Positions 53,619 to 63,118 of a DNA stretch of 64,000 nucleotides are shown piece after piece. This stretch comes from RHKX01 sp041393495 (GTDB lineage Bacteria; Actinomycetota; Thermoleophilia; Solirubrobacterales; 70-9): contig JAWKKA010000004.1 of NCBI GenBank assembly GCA_041393495.1, positions 1 through 64,000 of the forward strand, given 5' to 3'. Below the pieces are notes generated by a model. That model ran no database searches and had not been told where the DNA came from. It worked only from the letters and a program-made list of their open reading frames with translations. Each line of letters starts with the position of its first letter. Within the stretch, counting starts at the first letter, position 1. Made by a program: the position numbers and the translations under genes.

Positions 53619-55099
53619 TCGATCACCACCCGCATGGTCGAGAGGGTTCGGTCGGTGCCGCCGCGCACCTGGCCGCCGTGCGCGAGCGAGTCGGCGAGGA
53701 AGTCGAGGGTCGCGCGGTCGAGTCGCTCGCCGGGGAGGACGTTGGGGACGCCGGGCGGATAGGCGGCGAGCGACTCGGAGGCGATCCGGCCCTCGGCGGC
53801 GTCGAAGGGGACCGCCTCCTGCGTGCCCAGGAACGCCTCCCGGGGTGTCATCTCCGCGGTGCCCCAACGGGGCAGCGGCGCGAACGGGGCCTCGGGCTCG
53901 CCGGGCTCGTTGCGGACCTTCTCGACCACGTCGCGGAGGCCCGCGAGCAGGCGCTCGCCGGCGGCGGCGACGTCCTCGCCGATCCCGAAGACAGCGACGA
54001 CGACGTTCTCGGCGTAGAGCTCGAACCAGAGGTCGTGCTCGGTTCGCATCAGCTTCGCGATCCGGTTGCCGCTGGCGCCGGTCCCGCGGACGTCGATCGA
54101 CAGGCGCAGCGGGTCCCAGGCGAAGGCGCTCTCGGCCTCGGGGGTCTCCGGGCCGAGGACGTCGAGGCCGTCGATCGCGCAGACCTCCCGGCGCAGGTCC
54201 TCCAGCGCCGCGACGGTCCCGGTGAGCAGTGCCGCGCCGGAGGTCGCGTTGCGGCGCCGGGCGGCGTCGAGCGAGGCGGTCAGCAGAGCGCTCGGGCTCG
54301 TCGACTCGGTCAGCGTCACCGCCCGGTCGACGAGCACGACGTCGATCCGGCCGTCGGGGTGGGACTCGTCGCCCGCGACGTGGAGGATCGCCGACTGGGT
54401 CATGCTGCCGCCGAGCTTGTGGACCGAGTTGAGGACGACGTCGGCGCCGCAGGAGAGCGCGTTCGGGGGCAGCAGGTCGGAGAAGGCGAGGTGGGCGCCC
54501 CAGGACTCGTCGACGACGAGCGGGACGCCGCGAGCGTGGGCGACCGCGCTGAGCCCCGCGACGTCGGCGACGGCGCCGAAGTAGGTCGGCGAGACCGTGA
54601 AGGCGGCGACGGCGCCGGGGGTCCGATCCAGTGCCGCCTCGAGCGCGTCCGCCGTCAGGCAGTGGGCGACGCCGAGCTCGGTGCCGATCTCGGGCGCGAC
54701 GAAGGTGGGCTGCATGCCGCTGAGCACGAGGCCGTCGATCACCGACGAGTGGACGTTGCGCTGCACGACGACCTCCGTCCCGAGCTGTGCGACCGCCATG
54801 CAGGTCGCGTGGTTGCCGCCGGAGGCGCCGTTGACGAGGAACCAGCTCCGCCGTGCTCCCCACGCGTCGGCGGCGAGCGCCTGCGCCTGCTGCAGCGGGA
54901 TCGCGAGCGGGTCGGGACCGACGTCGACGCCCTCGAGCCCGGACGGGAGGTCGAGGCGCAGCGCCTCGACGCCGATCGCGTCGCGGAGGGCCGGGTCGGC
55001 GCCGGTCCCGCCCTTGTGGCCGGGGACCGTGAACAGGCCGGGGTTGGTCTTCTGCAGGCGGACGAGCGCGTCGAGGTATGGCGTCCGGGTCTGGTCCAC
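53615..55099 (-). CDS. Orn/Lys/Arg decarboxylase-family PLP enzyme
   Basis: A 494-aa fold type I PLP enzyme of the short (SpeA/Cad-like) Orn/Lys/Arg decarboxylase group. Start region VDQTRTPYLDALVRLQKTNP, then FTVPGHKGGTG, NGASGGNHA (phosphate site), VDESWGAHL with Asp197, and SVHKLGGSMTQ with the PLP-binding Lys228. Length suits arginine/lysine decarboxylases without the response-regulator wing domain. GTG start at 55099, 6 nt after TACGGT: leaderless. The frame continues far upstream, but only through the antisense of the next gene. First of five genes in the operon. Confidence 0.88.
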   Translation of the reverse strand: MDQTRTPYLDALVRLQKTNPGLFTVPGHKGGTGADPALRDAIGVEALRLDLPSGLEGVDVGPDPLAIPLQQAQALAADAWGARRSWFLVNGASGGNHATCMAVAQLGTEVVVQRNVHSSVIDGLVLSGMQPTFVAPEIGTELGVAHCLTADALEAALDRTPGAVAAFTVSPTYFGAVADVAGLSAVAHARGVPLVVDESWGAHLAFSDLLPPNALSCGADVVLNSVHKLGGSMTQSAILHVAGDESHPDGRIDVVLVDRAVTLTESTSPSALLTASLDAARRRNATSGAALLTGTVAALEDLRREVCAIDGLDVLGPETPEAESAFAWDPLRLSIDVRGTGASGNRIAKLMRTEHDLWFELYAENVVVAVFGIGEDVAAAGERLLAGLRDVVEKVRNEPGEPEAPFAPLPRWGTAEMTPREAFLGTQEAVPFDAAEGRIASESLAAYPPGVPNVLPGERLDRATLDFLADSLAHGGQVRGGTDRTLSTMRVVIE

Positions 55100-55105
55100 G
55101 CCCCA

Positions 55106-55111
55106 ACCGTA
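55106..55111 (-). promoter_or_regulatory. -10 box of the five-gene decarboxylase operon
   Basis: TACGGT on the minus strand, exactly 6 nt before the GTG at 55099; no Shine-Dalgarno sequence. It should drive all genes down to 49029. Confidence 0.5.
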
Positions 55112-55200
55112 ATCGGCGGCGAGCGGTTCCGCCGTCCCGCCCCCCAGCCGGAGTCGGCGGCGAGCGCTGGAGCCGGCGCGGCGGCCGTTCACGCTCGCGC

Positions 55201-55287
55201 TAGTCTTGCGTCGTCGCCCAGTGATTGACGACGACCCACCTCGAAGTACCAGCCCCCGACCGCCCTCAGGGGGGTCCGTGAGGGCGG
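55201..55287 (+). promoter_or_regulatory. Leader of the CNNM/CorC gene with hairpin
   Basis: TAGTCT (55201-55206) is a possible -10 box 130 nt before the ATG, so the transcript would have a long leader. In it CCGCCCTCA (55260-55268) and TGAGGGCGG (55279-55287) form a perfect 9-bp hairpin. I do not recognise a known riboswitch class. Confidence 0.4.
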
Positions 55288-55336
55288 ACCGCCGCGGGCG
55301 GGAGGGCGTTGTGCGCGCGGGCCCCGGTGAGCGCCG

Positions 55337-56665
55337 ATGACCGCGGTCATCCTCCTCCTCCTCGTCCTCCTGTTCGTGCTCGTGAACGGGTACTTCGTCG
55401 CGGCCGAGTTCGCCATCGTCCGGACGCGCGCGTCGCGGATGCAGCACCTCGCCGACGAGGGGGACCGCCGGGCGAGGATCGCGCTCGGGCAACTCGACCA
55501 CGTCGACGAGTACGTGGCGACCTCGCAGGTCGGGATCACGCTCGCCTCGCTGGCGATCGGCTTCCTCGGCGAGCCGGCGATCGCGCGGCTGCTCGAGCCG
55601 GTGCTCGATGGCTGGGTCGGCCACGCGGCCTCGGTCATCATCGCCGTCGCATTCGCCTTCACCGTCGTGACGCTCCTGCACGTGATCCTCGGCGAGCAGG
55701 CCCCGAAGATGCTCGGGATCGCCCGGGCCGAGAACCTGATGCTCCGGTTCTCGCGGCCGATGTCCTTCTTCCGGCGGTTGTTCGCGCCGCTGATCACGCT
55801 CACCAACCCGCCCGCCCGGTTCCTCATCGAGCGGGTCCTGCGGATCCCGATCGACGAGGAGCGCGAGACCTCGCCGGAGGAGCTCCGGGTCCTGATCAGC
55901 CGCGGCCGCGAGCACGGCGGCCTCGAGGAGAGCGAGGCCGGGATGCTCGGCGGCGTCTTCCATCTCCACGAGCAGGAGGCACGCGAGGTGATGACCCCGA
56001 TCCCGGCCGTGGTCACCGTCGACAGCTCCGACACCGTCGAGGACGCGCTGCGCCGCTGCGTCGCCAGCGGCCATACCCGACTCGTCGTGATCGAGGACGA
56101 CAATCCCGATCGGGTCCGCGGGATCGTCCACAACAACTCGCTGGTCCGGCTGATGATGAGCGCCGGCTCCGACGCGTCGATCGAGCCGGCCGTGCGCGAC
56201 GCGCCGATCATCCCCGAGACGAAGCCTCTCGACGACCTCCTCGCCGAGCTCCCGCGTCAGCGCAGCTCGATCGCGATCGTCGTCGACGAGTACGGACGCA
56301 CGGTCGGGATCGCGACCGTCGAGGACATCCTCGAGGAGGTCGTCGGCGAGATCGAGGACGAGACCGACCCACGGGGCGAGGAGGTCCGCAAGCTCGCCGA
56401 CGGCGACTGGTACGTGCGCGGCCACGTCTCGCTCGGGGACCTCGAGGACGCCGACATCGAGCTGCCGGTCGACACCGACGCCTACAACTCGATCGGCGGC
56501 TACGTCTTCAACCAGCTCGGCCGTCTGCCGAAGCGGGGCGACTCGATCGAGGCCGGCGGCTACACGATCCGGGTCGAGTCGGTTCGCGAGAACCGGATCG
56601 TCGCGCTGCGGATCCACCCCGAGCAGGCGGCCGACCTCGACGCCGCCGGCGACGACCGCGACTGA
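55337..56665 (+). CDS. CNNM-type transporter / CorC-HlyC family protein
   Basis: A 442-aa membrane protein linked to magnesium or cobalt efflux. Order: DUF21/CNNM domain with about four helices (VILLLLVLLFVLVNGYFVAA; SQVGITLASLAIGFLGEPAI), the signature EEESEAGML-like GGLEESEAGMLGGVFHLHE, a CBS pair (REVMTPIPAVVTVDSSDTVE; residues ~205-325) and the CorC/HlyC C-terminal domain (DAYNSIGGYVFNQLGRLPK). Length is normal. A long leader precedes it. Confidence 0.92.
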   Translation: MTAVILLLLVLLFVLVNGYFVAAEFAIVRTRASRMQHLADEGDRRARIALGQLDHVDEYVATSQVGITLASLAIGFLGEPAIARLLEPVLDGWVGHAASVIIAVAFAFTVVTLLHVILGEQAPKMLGIARAENLMLRFSRPMSFFRRLFAPLITLTNPPARFLIERVLRIPIDEERETSPEELRVLISRGREHGGLEESEAGMLGGVFHLHEQEAREVMTPIPAVVTVDSSDTVEDALRRCVASGHTRLVVIEDDNPDRVRGIVHNNSLVRLMMSAGSDASIEPAVRDAPIIPETKPLDDLLAELPRQRSSIAIVVDEYGRTVGIATVEDILEEVVGEIEDETDPRGEEVRKLADGDWYVRGHVSLGDLEDADIELPVDTDAYNSIGGYVFNQLGRLPKRGDSIEAGGYTIRVESVRENRIVALRIHPEQAADLDAAGDDRD

Positions 56666-56685
56666 CCCCCACCCGGGTCATCTCG

Positions 56686-56882
56686 CCGGCCGCGCTGGGG
56701 TGGATTGCAGCCGGGATGTCGGCCCCAGGCGCCCCAGCACGGGGATCGGCCCGCCGACCGGCCGCGCTGGGGTGAATTGCAGCGGGATGTCGGCCCCAGG
56801 CGCCCCGGCACGGGGATCGGCCCGCCGACCGGCCGCGCTGGGGTGGATTGCAGCCGGGTTGTCGGCCCCAGGCGCCCCGTCA
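56686..56882. repeat. 72-bp tandem repeat, about 2.7 copies, ending at a stop codon
   Basis: CCGGCCGCGCTGGGGTG starts copies at 56686, 56758 and 56829; copies 1 and 2 are about 95% identical, and the third runs into GGCGCCCCGTCA, the 3' end of the minus-strand hydroxyacyl-CoA dehydrogenase. The repeat fills the gap between two convergent genes. Confidence 0.78.
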
Positions 56883-57710
56883 GTACTCGTAGAAGCCGGC
56901 GCCGCTCTTGCGACCGAGCCTGCCGGCGGCGACCATGTCGCGAAGGCGCTGCGGGGGGGCGTGATCGGCCCTGCCGCTGGCGGCGTGGAGCTTCTCACCG
57001 ATGGCGACCGCGACGTCGAGGCCGACGAAGTCGAGGAGCTGCAGGGGGCCCATCGGCTGGTTGGCGCCCTTCGCCATGCAGTCGTCGACCTCGATCGGCT
57101 CGAGGCCGAGCTCGTCGAGGAGCCGGACGGCGTCGAACAGGTACGGGAAGAGCAGTCGATTGACCACGAAGCCGGCCTCGTCGGGAACCTCGACCACGTG
57201 CTTGCGGAGGGCGCCGCAGAAGGACCGGGCGCGCTCGCCGACCGCTGCCGGCAGCGATCCCGGCAGGCAGAGCTCGATTAGCTCCATTCGCGGGACCGGG
57301 TTGAAGACGTGGAGGCCGAAGAAGCGATCGGCGATCCCGGCCCGCTCACCGAGCTCGGTGATCCCCAGCGACGACGAGGTGGTGGCGAGGTCCGCCGTCG
57401 GGCAGATCTCGCCGAGCCCGGCGAGCATCGCCGCCTTCGCGTCGGCGTCCTCGACGATCGCCTCGATGATCAGGTCGCAGTCGGCGAGGTCGCCGGGGTC
57501 GGTGGTGATCCGGACCTGCTTCGCGTCGGCACCCTCGACCTTCGCGCAGAGCTGCTCGACCCGCTCCTCGGCATGCCAGGCGGAGCTGTCGGAGCGGGCG
57601 AGGACGCGGACGTCGCCGAGCGTCGCCGCCGAGACGGCGACGCCGAGCGCGATCGCGCCGCTGCCGGCGACGGCGGGCCGCTCGTAGCCGTGCTCGTGGA
57701 GCTCAGCCAT
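56880..57710 (-). CDS. 3-hydroxyacyl-CoA dehydrogenase
   Basis: A 276-aa NAD-dependent enzyme for the third step of beta-oxidation (or 3-hydroxybutyryl-CoA dehydrogenase). The Rossmann loop reads AVAGSGAIALGVAVSAATLG, with Ala in place of a usual Met; LIIEAIVEDADAK follows, then ATTSSSLGIT (Ser), FGLHVFNPVPRMELIEL (catalytic His), and NRLLFPYLFDAVRLLDEL. The C-terminal GRKSGAGFYEY is complete. Its ATG overlaps the MMPL stop by 8 nt, so the pair is one transcript. Confidence 0.9.
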   Translation of the reverse strand: MAELHEHGYERPAVAGSGAIALGVAVSAATLGDVRVLARSDSSAWHAEERVEQLCAKVEGADAKQVRITTDPGDLADCDLIIEAIVEDADAKAAMLAGLGEICPTADLATTSSSLGITELGERAGIADRFFGLHVFNPVPRMELIELCLPGSLPAAVGERARSFCGALRKHVVEVPDEAGFVVNRLLFPYLFDAVRLLDELGLEPIEVDDCMAKGANQPMGPLQLLDFVGLDVAVAIGEKLHAASGRADHAPPQRLRDMVAAGRLGRKSGAGFYEY

Positions 57711-59826
57711 CCGCGGAGGCCTCCGCCGGACCGGCGGTCGCGGCCGAGCGCCGCGGGCTCGCCGCCTTCGCCAGCGTCGACGGCCACCAGGTGCGGCGGT
57801 CGAGGTCCAGGACCAGCGCCGGCACGAGGATCGAGCGGACGATGAACGTGTCGAGAAGGACGCCGAAGGCGACGACGAAGCCGATCTCGGTCAGGTAGAC
57901 GAGCGGCAGCACGGCGAGGGTCGAGAAGGTGCCGGCGAGGACGATCCCGGCCGAGGTGATCACCGCGCCGGTCACGGCGAGGCCGCGGAGCATGCCCTCG
58001 CGCGCGCCGTCGCTCGCCGTCTCCTCGCGAACCCGGGCCATCAGGAAGATGTTGTAGTCGATGCCGAGGGCGACGAGGAAGATGAACGCGAACAGCGGCA
58101 GCGAGGGGTCGCTCCCGTCGAAGCCGAAGACGACATCGAAGACGGTGTAGCCGACTCCGAGCGCCGCCGCGAACGAGAGGATCACGGTCGCGATCAGGAT
58201 CAGCGGCGCGACGAGGGCGCGAAGCAGGACGATCAGGATCAGCAGCACGACCGCGAGGGCGATCGGCGGGATCAGCTTCGAGTCGTGGGCGGCCGCGACG
58301 CGGAGGTCGCGCTCGATCGCGCTCGGGCCGCCGAACAGCACACCGGGCCCCCCCGCTTGCCTGGCGACCGCACGCAGCTCCGGAATCTGGGCGTAGGTCG
58401 AAGTCGAATAGGGATCGGCGGCGAGGATCACCTCGAGCTCGGTCCCGGGCGGACCGGTCCCGCTCCGCCGCACGCCCTCGACGATCTCCTGCGCCGCCAG
58501 CGCCCTCGCGACCGCGGGCGCCTTCGCCGGGTCGGGGACGATCGCATAGGCGGGCGCGCTGGCGCCGGCCGGGAACGCCTCGCTGAGCAGTTGCTGGCCG
58601 CGGACCGACTCGACCTCGCTGCGGAAGCTGTTGTCCTGGGTCAGGCCGGTGTCGAGGTTGAGCCAGCCGAGCGAGAGGACGAGCAGCAGCGCGACCGTGC
58701 CGATCCAGACCCGACGCGGGCTCCGGCCGATCCGCTCGCCGATCCGGCGCCAGGCGCCGTGCGTCTCGTCCGCCTTCCGATCGCCGACGTGGGGGATGAA
58801 CGGCCAGAACGCCCAGCGGCCGGCGATCACGAGGCTGGCGGGAAGCAGGGTCAGCATCGAGACCATCGCGACCGCGATCCCGGTCGCGCCGATCGGGCCG
58901 AGTCCCGCGGTGCCCTCGACCTCGGCCAACGTCAGGCAGAGCAGCGCCGCGATCACGGTCAGCCCGGAGGCGATGATCGCGGGGCCCGCCCGTCGCAGCG
59001 CGAGCGCCATCGCCTCGTGCTTGTCGTCATGACGACGCAGCTCCTCGCGATAGCGGGCGACGAGCAGCAGCGCGTAGTCGGTGCCGGCCCCGAAGACGAG
59101 CACGGGCAGGATCGCCGCCGACTGGCCGTTGACGGTGACGCCGATCTCGGTCAGCCCGAAGCCGATCCCCCGTGAGGCGAGCTCGGCCATTCCGACGGCG
59201 AAGAGCGGGAAGAACCAGAAGATCGGGCTCCGGTAGACGATCAGGAGCAGGATGAAGACGATGCTCGCGGTAGCGACGAGCAGCGTCCCGTTGATCGACT
59301 CGAAGACGGTGATCGCGTCGGCCGAGAAGCCGGCGCCACCGGTGACCGCGGTCTCGACCCCGGGCTGCGCCGACTCGTCGAGCCGGTCGCGGGCGTCGTC
59401 GACCGGATCGATGATCGTGCTCGACTCGCCGTTCGCCTTGATCTCGGCGGTCAGCAGCGCCGTCGTCCCGTCCCGCGACAGCTTCGGCCCCCGGTAGGGC
59501 CCCGTGCGCGGCGGCAGGTCGGCGTTCAGCGCCTCCCGGTCGCCCTCGATCCGCGCGAAGTCGGCTCGGTCGAGCTTGCCCTCGGCGCGCCGATAGACGA
59601 TCACCACGGGCAGCAGTTCCGCGCCCTCGATCTCCCGGCTCGCTGCAAGCGCCTTCGTCGACTCGGCATCGCCGGGCAAGAACGAGGACGACTCGTTGTC
59701 CTGGGCGTCCTCGAACTTCGCCGGCAGGCTCGCCGCGCCGATCGCGAAGGCGATCAGCAGCCAGATCCCCACGAACACCCATTTGAGTCGGGGGCCGGAC
59801 GGGAGTGTCAGAAGGCTCCGTCGCAC
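57703..59826 (-). CDS. MMPL-family RND transporter
   Basis: A 707-aa RND-superfamily exporter with two halves, each with an outer domain and a bundle of helices; eleven or twelve helices in all. AILPVLVFGAGTDYALLLVA and FAFIFLVALGIDYNIFLMAR carry the paired GxDY motifs that form the proton relay of MMPL proteins. Relatives export lipids such as trehalose mycolates. GTG start. It is in one transcript with the hydroxyacyl-CoA dehydrogenase and divergent from thiolase, pointing to lipid metabolism. Confidence 0.92.
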   Translation of the reverse strand: MRRSLLTLPSGPRLKWVFVGIWLLIAFAIGAASLPAKFEDAQDNESSSFLPGDAESTKALAASREIEGAELLPVVIVYRRAEGKLDRADFARIEGDREALNADLPPRTGPYRGPKLSRDGTTALLTAEIKANGESSTIIDPVDDARDRLDESAQPGVETAVTGGAGFSADAITVFESINGTLLVATASIVFILLLIVYRSPIFWFFPLFAVGMAELASRGIGFGLTEIGVTVNGQSAAILPVLVFGAGTDYALLLVARYREELRRHDDKHEAMALALRRAGPAIIASGLTVIAALLCLTLAEVEGTAGLGPIGATGIAVAMVSMLTLLPASLVIAGRWAFWPFIPHVGDRKADETHGAWRRIGERIGRSPRRVWIGTVALLLVLSLGWLNLDTGLTQDNSFRSEVESVRGQQLLSEAFPAGASAPAYAIVPDPAKAPAVARALAAQEIVEGVRRSGTGPPGTELEVILAADPYSTSTYAQIPELRAVARQAGGPGVLFGGPSAIERDLRVAAAHDSKLIPPIALAVVLLILIVLLRALVAPLILIATVILSFAAALGVGYTVFDVVFGFDGSDPSLPLFAFIFLVALGIDYNIFLMARVREETASDGAREGMLRGLAVTGAVITSAGIVLAGTFSTLAVLPLVYLTEIGFVVAFGVLLDTFIVRSILVPALVLDLDRRTWWPSTLAKAASPRRSAATAGPAEASADG

Positions 59827-59937
59827 GCGGGCGGCCGAGTCTTGCAGACGCGGGGCAGGCCCTGCGGGCGCCCGGGCCGCCGCGGCGATCGTCTAACGTC
59901 AGTGGCCTTCGAACGAGCGAGAAAGGCGATCAGGGAA

Positions 59938-61110
<1,173 letters not shown>

Positions 61111-61116
<6 letters not shown>

Positions 61117-61134
61117 CCGCCCGGGCGGCTACAG
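61111..61134 (+). terminator. Perfect 24-bp palindrome over the thiolase stop
   Basis: CTGTAGCCGCCC (61111-61122) and GGGCGGCTACAG (61123-61134) are exact complements with no spacer; the TAG stop (61114-61116) is in the left arm. It should fold as a strong terminator or mRNA-end hairpin. Confidence 0.68.
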
Positions 61135-61269
61135 GCAGCTGCCCCGCGGGCGCGACTCGCCGCGCTCGTGCCGACTGCCCGCGGCGCCCCTGCCGGCCGC
61201 CGCCCGGGGCGGGCGGCCGCCCGGCGGTGACGGCTGGTCGCAGGCCCGTGCCCGCCGGCCCCCGCTCGC

Positions 61270-61536
61270 TCAGGGGCCCGCGAGCGGGTCTGGAGGCACC
61301 GGTCCCCGGCCGCGCGGGTCGCCGCTGTGGCGGGCGAGGTCGTTGAGGCGGGCGATCTGCCGCTCGCCCTCGATCCGGGCCGGGTCGTCGGCGGGGAGGC
61401 CCTCGATCAGCGTCGCGATCCGGTTGCGGGCCTGGAGCGCGAAATGGGGGGTGGAAGGGGCGACGATCGCGTTGATCTGATCGATGAGGGGCCGGCGCCG
61501 GGGATCCTCAAGCTCTACGCGCTCGGCTTCGCTCAT
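61270..61536 (-). CDS. Small acidic helical protein, unknown function
   Basis: An 88-aa protein with MSEAERVELEDPRRRPLIDQ at the start and a helical middle (IVAPSTPHFALQARNRIATL, then GERQIARLNDLARH). No family is recognised. TAGGCT (61544-61549) is 7 nt before the ATG; the start is thus preferred over an upstream one inside repeats. Between the thiolase terminator (61134) and its stop there is no other feature. Confidence 0.65.
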   Translation of the reverse strand: MSEAERVELEDPRRRPLIDQINAIVAPSTPHFALQARNRIATLIEGLPADDPARIEGERQIARLNDLARHSGDPRGRGPVPPDPLAGP

Positions 61537-61543
61537 CGGCTGC

Positions 61544-61549
61544 AGCCTA
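61544..61549 (-). promoter_or_regulatory. -10 box of the small acidic protein gene
   Basis: TAGGCT on the minus strand, 7 nt before the ATG at 61536; no Shine-Dalgarno sequence. It lies inside the last codons of the preceding gene. Confidence 0.5.
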
Positions 61550-62995
61550 CCCCCCGGCCGTCCCTGACTTCGTCCCGCCACCCGTGCCCGCGCCGCCACC
61601 CGTGCCGGGCCCGCCACCCTTGTTCCCGCCGCCACCGGATGGCGTCGTCGTCTCGGGGGCGGTGCTCGTCGTCTCGGGAGTCGTCGTCGTGGTCGTCGGC
61701 GCGCCGCCCGGGGGCGAGCCGATGTCGCCGAGGTCGGGGACCGTCGTCGTGCCGCCGGCGCCGGGGATGGTCAGATCGGGGGGCGTGGTCGCGGTGCTGA
61801 CCGGGGCGAGCTTGGTGAGCTGGTCGACCTGCGCCTGGAAGGGGACCGAGATCGCCTTGGTGTCGCCGATGATCCAGACGTGGTTGAAGACCGCCCGGGT
61901 CGGGTCGTCTTCGAACCCGGGCTGGGTGTCGCTGAAGAAGCTCTCGAGGGCGGGCGGGACCGAGGCGGCCGTGTCGGTGAGCAGCAGCGGACCGGGAGCG
62001 CCGCCCGTTGCCGCCAGAGGCGCGGCCGCGACCGCGTCGAGCGGGCGATCGAGGTTCGCGATCGCGTAGCCGTGGCCGGGGTCGTTGATGTTCCAGCCGA
62101 AGTCGCCGCTCGTGAAGCGGGCGAACTCGATCGCGTTGTCGACCGGGTCCTCGGCGCCGACCCGGGTCGCGTCGCCGAGCTTTCGCAGCGCCTTGTTCGA
62201 GATCGCCGTCTCCGGCCCGAGCACGAAGACGGGGGTGTCGGGATGGCGCCGGATCACGTTCAGCGTCCCCTCCGGGATCTCGTCGCCGTCGGCGAAGAGG
62301 ATCGGATCGCCGGAGCGGGCGGCCCAGGCCGCCGCAGGCATCGCCAGGCTCGAGCTCGCCGAGCTGACGACGAGGATGTGCGCCGGGTCCTTCTCGCCGC
62401 TGATCTTCTCCCGCTCGCCGTCGATCGCGTCCGCGATGTCGGCGGGGTCGGTCCCGGCGACCGGGCTGACCTGGAGGTCGTCGGGGACGGCGACGTCGCC
62501 GACTGCGTACACCTGGGTGCCGTCGGCTTCGTCGAGGCCCTTGGGCGCCAGCTCGGCGAGCGCGTCGCTCGTCGCCTCGGGCACCGCGTCGGGGTCGCTG
62601 AGCAGGATCGGCGTGCCGATCGGCGTGGCGACCAGCGGCGCCGCCGCCAGCGCCTGCTGCCAGTTGTCGGCCGGGGCGACGGTGACCGCGGGCGTCGTAC
62701 CGACGCCGCCCTGGCTGGGGAACGTCGCGAGTGCCACCGATGCGGCGTCCTCGGTCGGATCGGCGCCGGGGACGCGGGTGGTGTTGCGGGTCGCCGCCTC
62801 CGGGAAGGCGAGCCCGGCGGCCGCCCGCATCGAGCCGTCGGCCGGCGCCGAATCGTCGTCTGCGGAATCGCCGAAGGCGATCCAGCCGGCTCCGAAGCCG
62901 ATCGCGGCGGCGGCGAGCAGCGCGACCACCGTGGCGACGCGGCGGGCGGCGTCCGACCACAGCGACGGCGGCAGCGGCGATGGCAAGGAAGGCAT
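61547..62995 (-). CDS. Surface protein with cell-wall-binding repeat 2 (CWB2)-like domains
   Basis: A 482-aa protein with a short cytoplasmic start, one helix (VVALLAAAAIGFGAGWIAFG, residues ~23-42) and an exported body. Two to three CWB2-like units are visible, each with a pattern as in WQQALAAAPLVATPIGTPIL followed by DAVPEATSDALAEL; later PAHILVVSSASSSLAMPAAA and GDPILFADGDEIPEGT. The last ~70 residues are a Pro/Thr/Gly-rich wall-spanning tail (PTTTTTTPETTSTAPETTT). It should sit on the cell wall. The ATG at 62995 is the only good start. Confidence 0.75.
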   Translation of the reverse strand: MPSLPSPLPPSLWSDAARRVATVVALLAAAAIGFGAGWIAFGDSADDDSAPADGSMRAAAGLAFPEAATRNTTRVPGADPTEDAASVALATFPSQGGVGTTPAVTVAPADNWQQALAAAPLVATPIGTPILLSDPDAVPEATSDALAELAPKGLDEADGTQVYAVGDVAVPDDLQVSPVAGTDPADIADAIDGEREKISGEKDPAHILVVSSASSSLAMPAAAWAARSGDPILFADGDEIPEGTLNVIRRHPDTPVFVLGPETAISNKALRKLGDATRVGAEDPVDNAIEFARFTSGDFGWNINDPGHGYAIANLDRPLDAVAAAPLAATGGAPGPLLLTDTAASVPPALESFFSDTQPGFEDDPTRAVFNHVWIIGDTKAISVPFQAQVDQLTKLAPVSTATTPPDLTIPGAGGTTTVPDLGDIGSPPGGAPTTTTTTPETTSTAPETTTPSGGGGNKGGGPGTGGGAGTGGGTKSGTAGG

Positions 62996-63041
62996 CCGGC
63001 GGCAGTCTTGCGCACTCGTCGGCTACCGCGCCGCGGCGTTG

Positions 63042-63065
63042 TAAACTGGTTGACTGACCAGTCAA
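63042..63065 (+). promoter_or_regulatory. Promoter and TetR-type operator of the acyl-CoA dehydrogenase gene
   Basis: TAAACT (63042-63047) is a probable -10 box. Directly after it TTGACTG (63050-63056) and CAGTCAA (63059-63065) form an inverted repeat with a 2-nt centre, placed over the likely transcription start. Symmetry and position suit a TetR-family repressor of lipid catabolism; no such repressor is in the window. Confidence 0.6.
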
Positions 63066-63118
63066 TCAACGGCTAGTCGCGGGCGCGACCGGCCGCGCCC
63101 CCAGGGAGGAACCTGAGG

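Noticed and set aside
53615..56617. Extension of the decarboxylase to about 1000 residues
   Set aside because: The upstream half is antisense to the CNNM/CorC gene and has no homology; a leaderless GTG at 55099 fits the family start.
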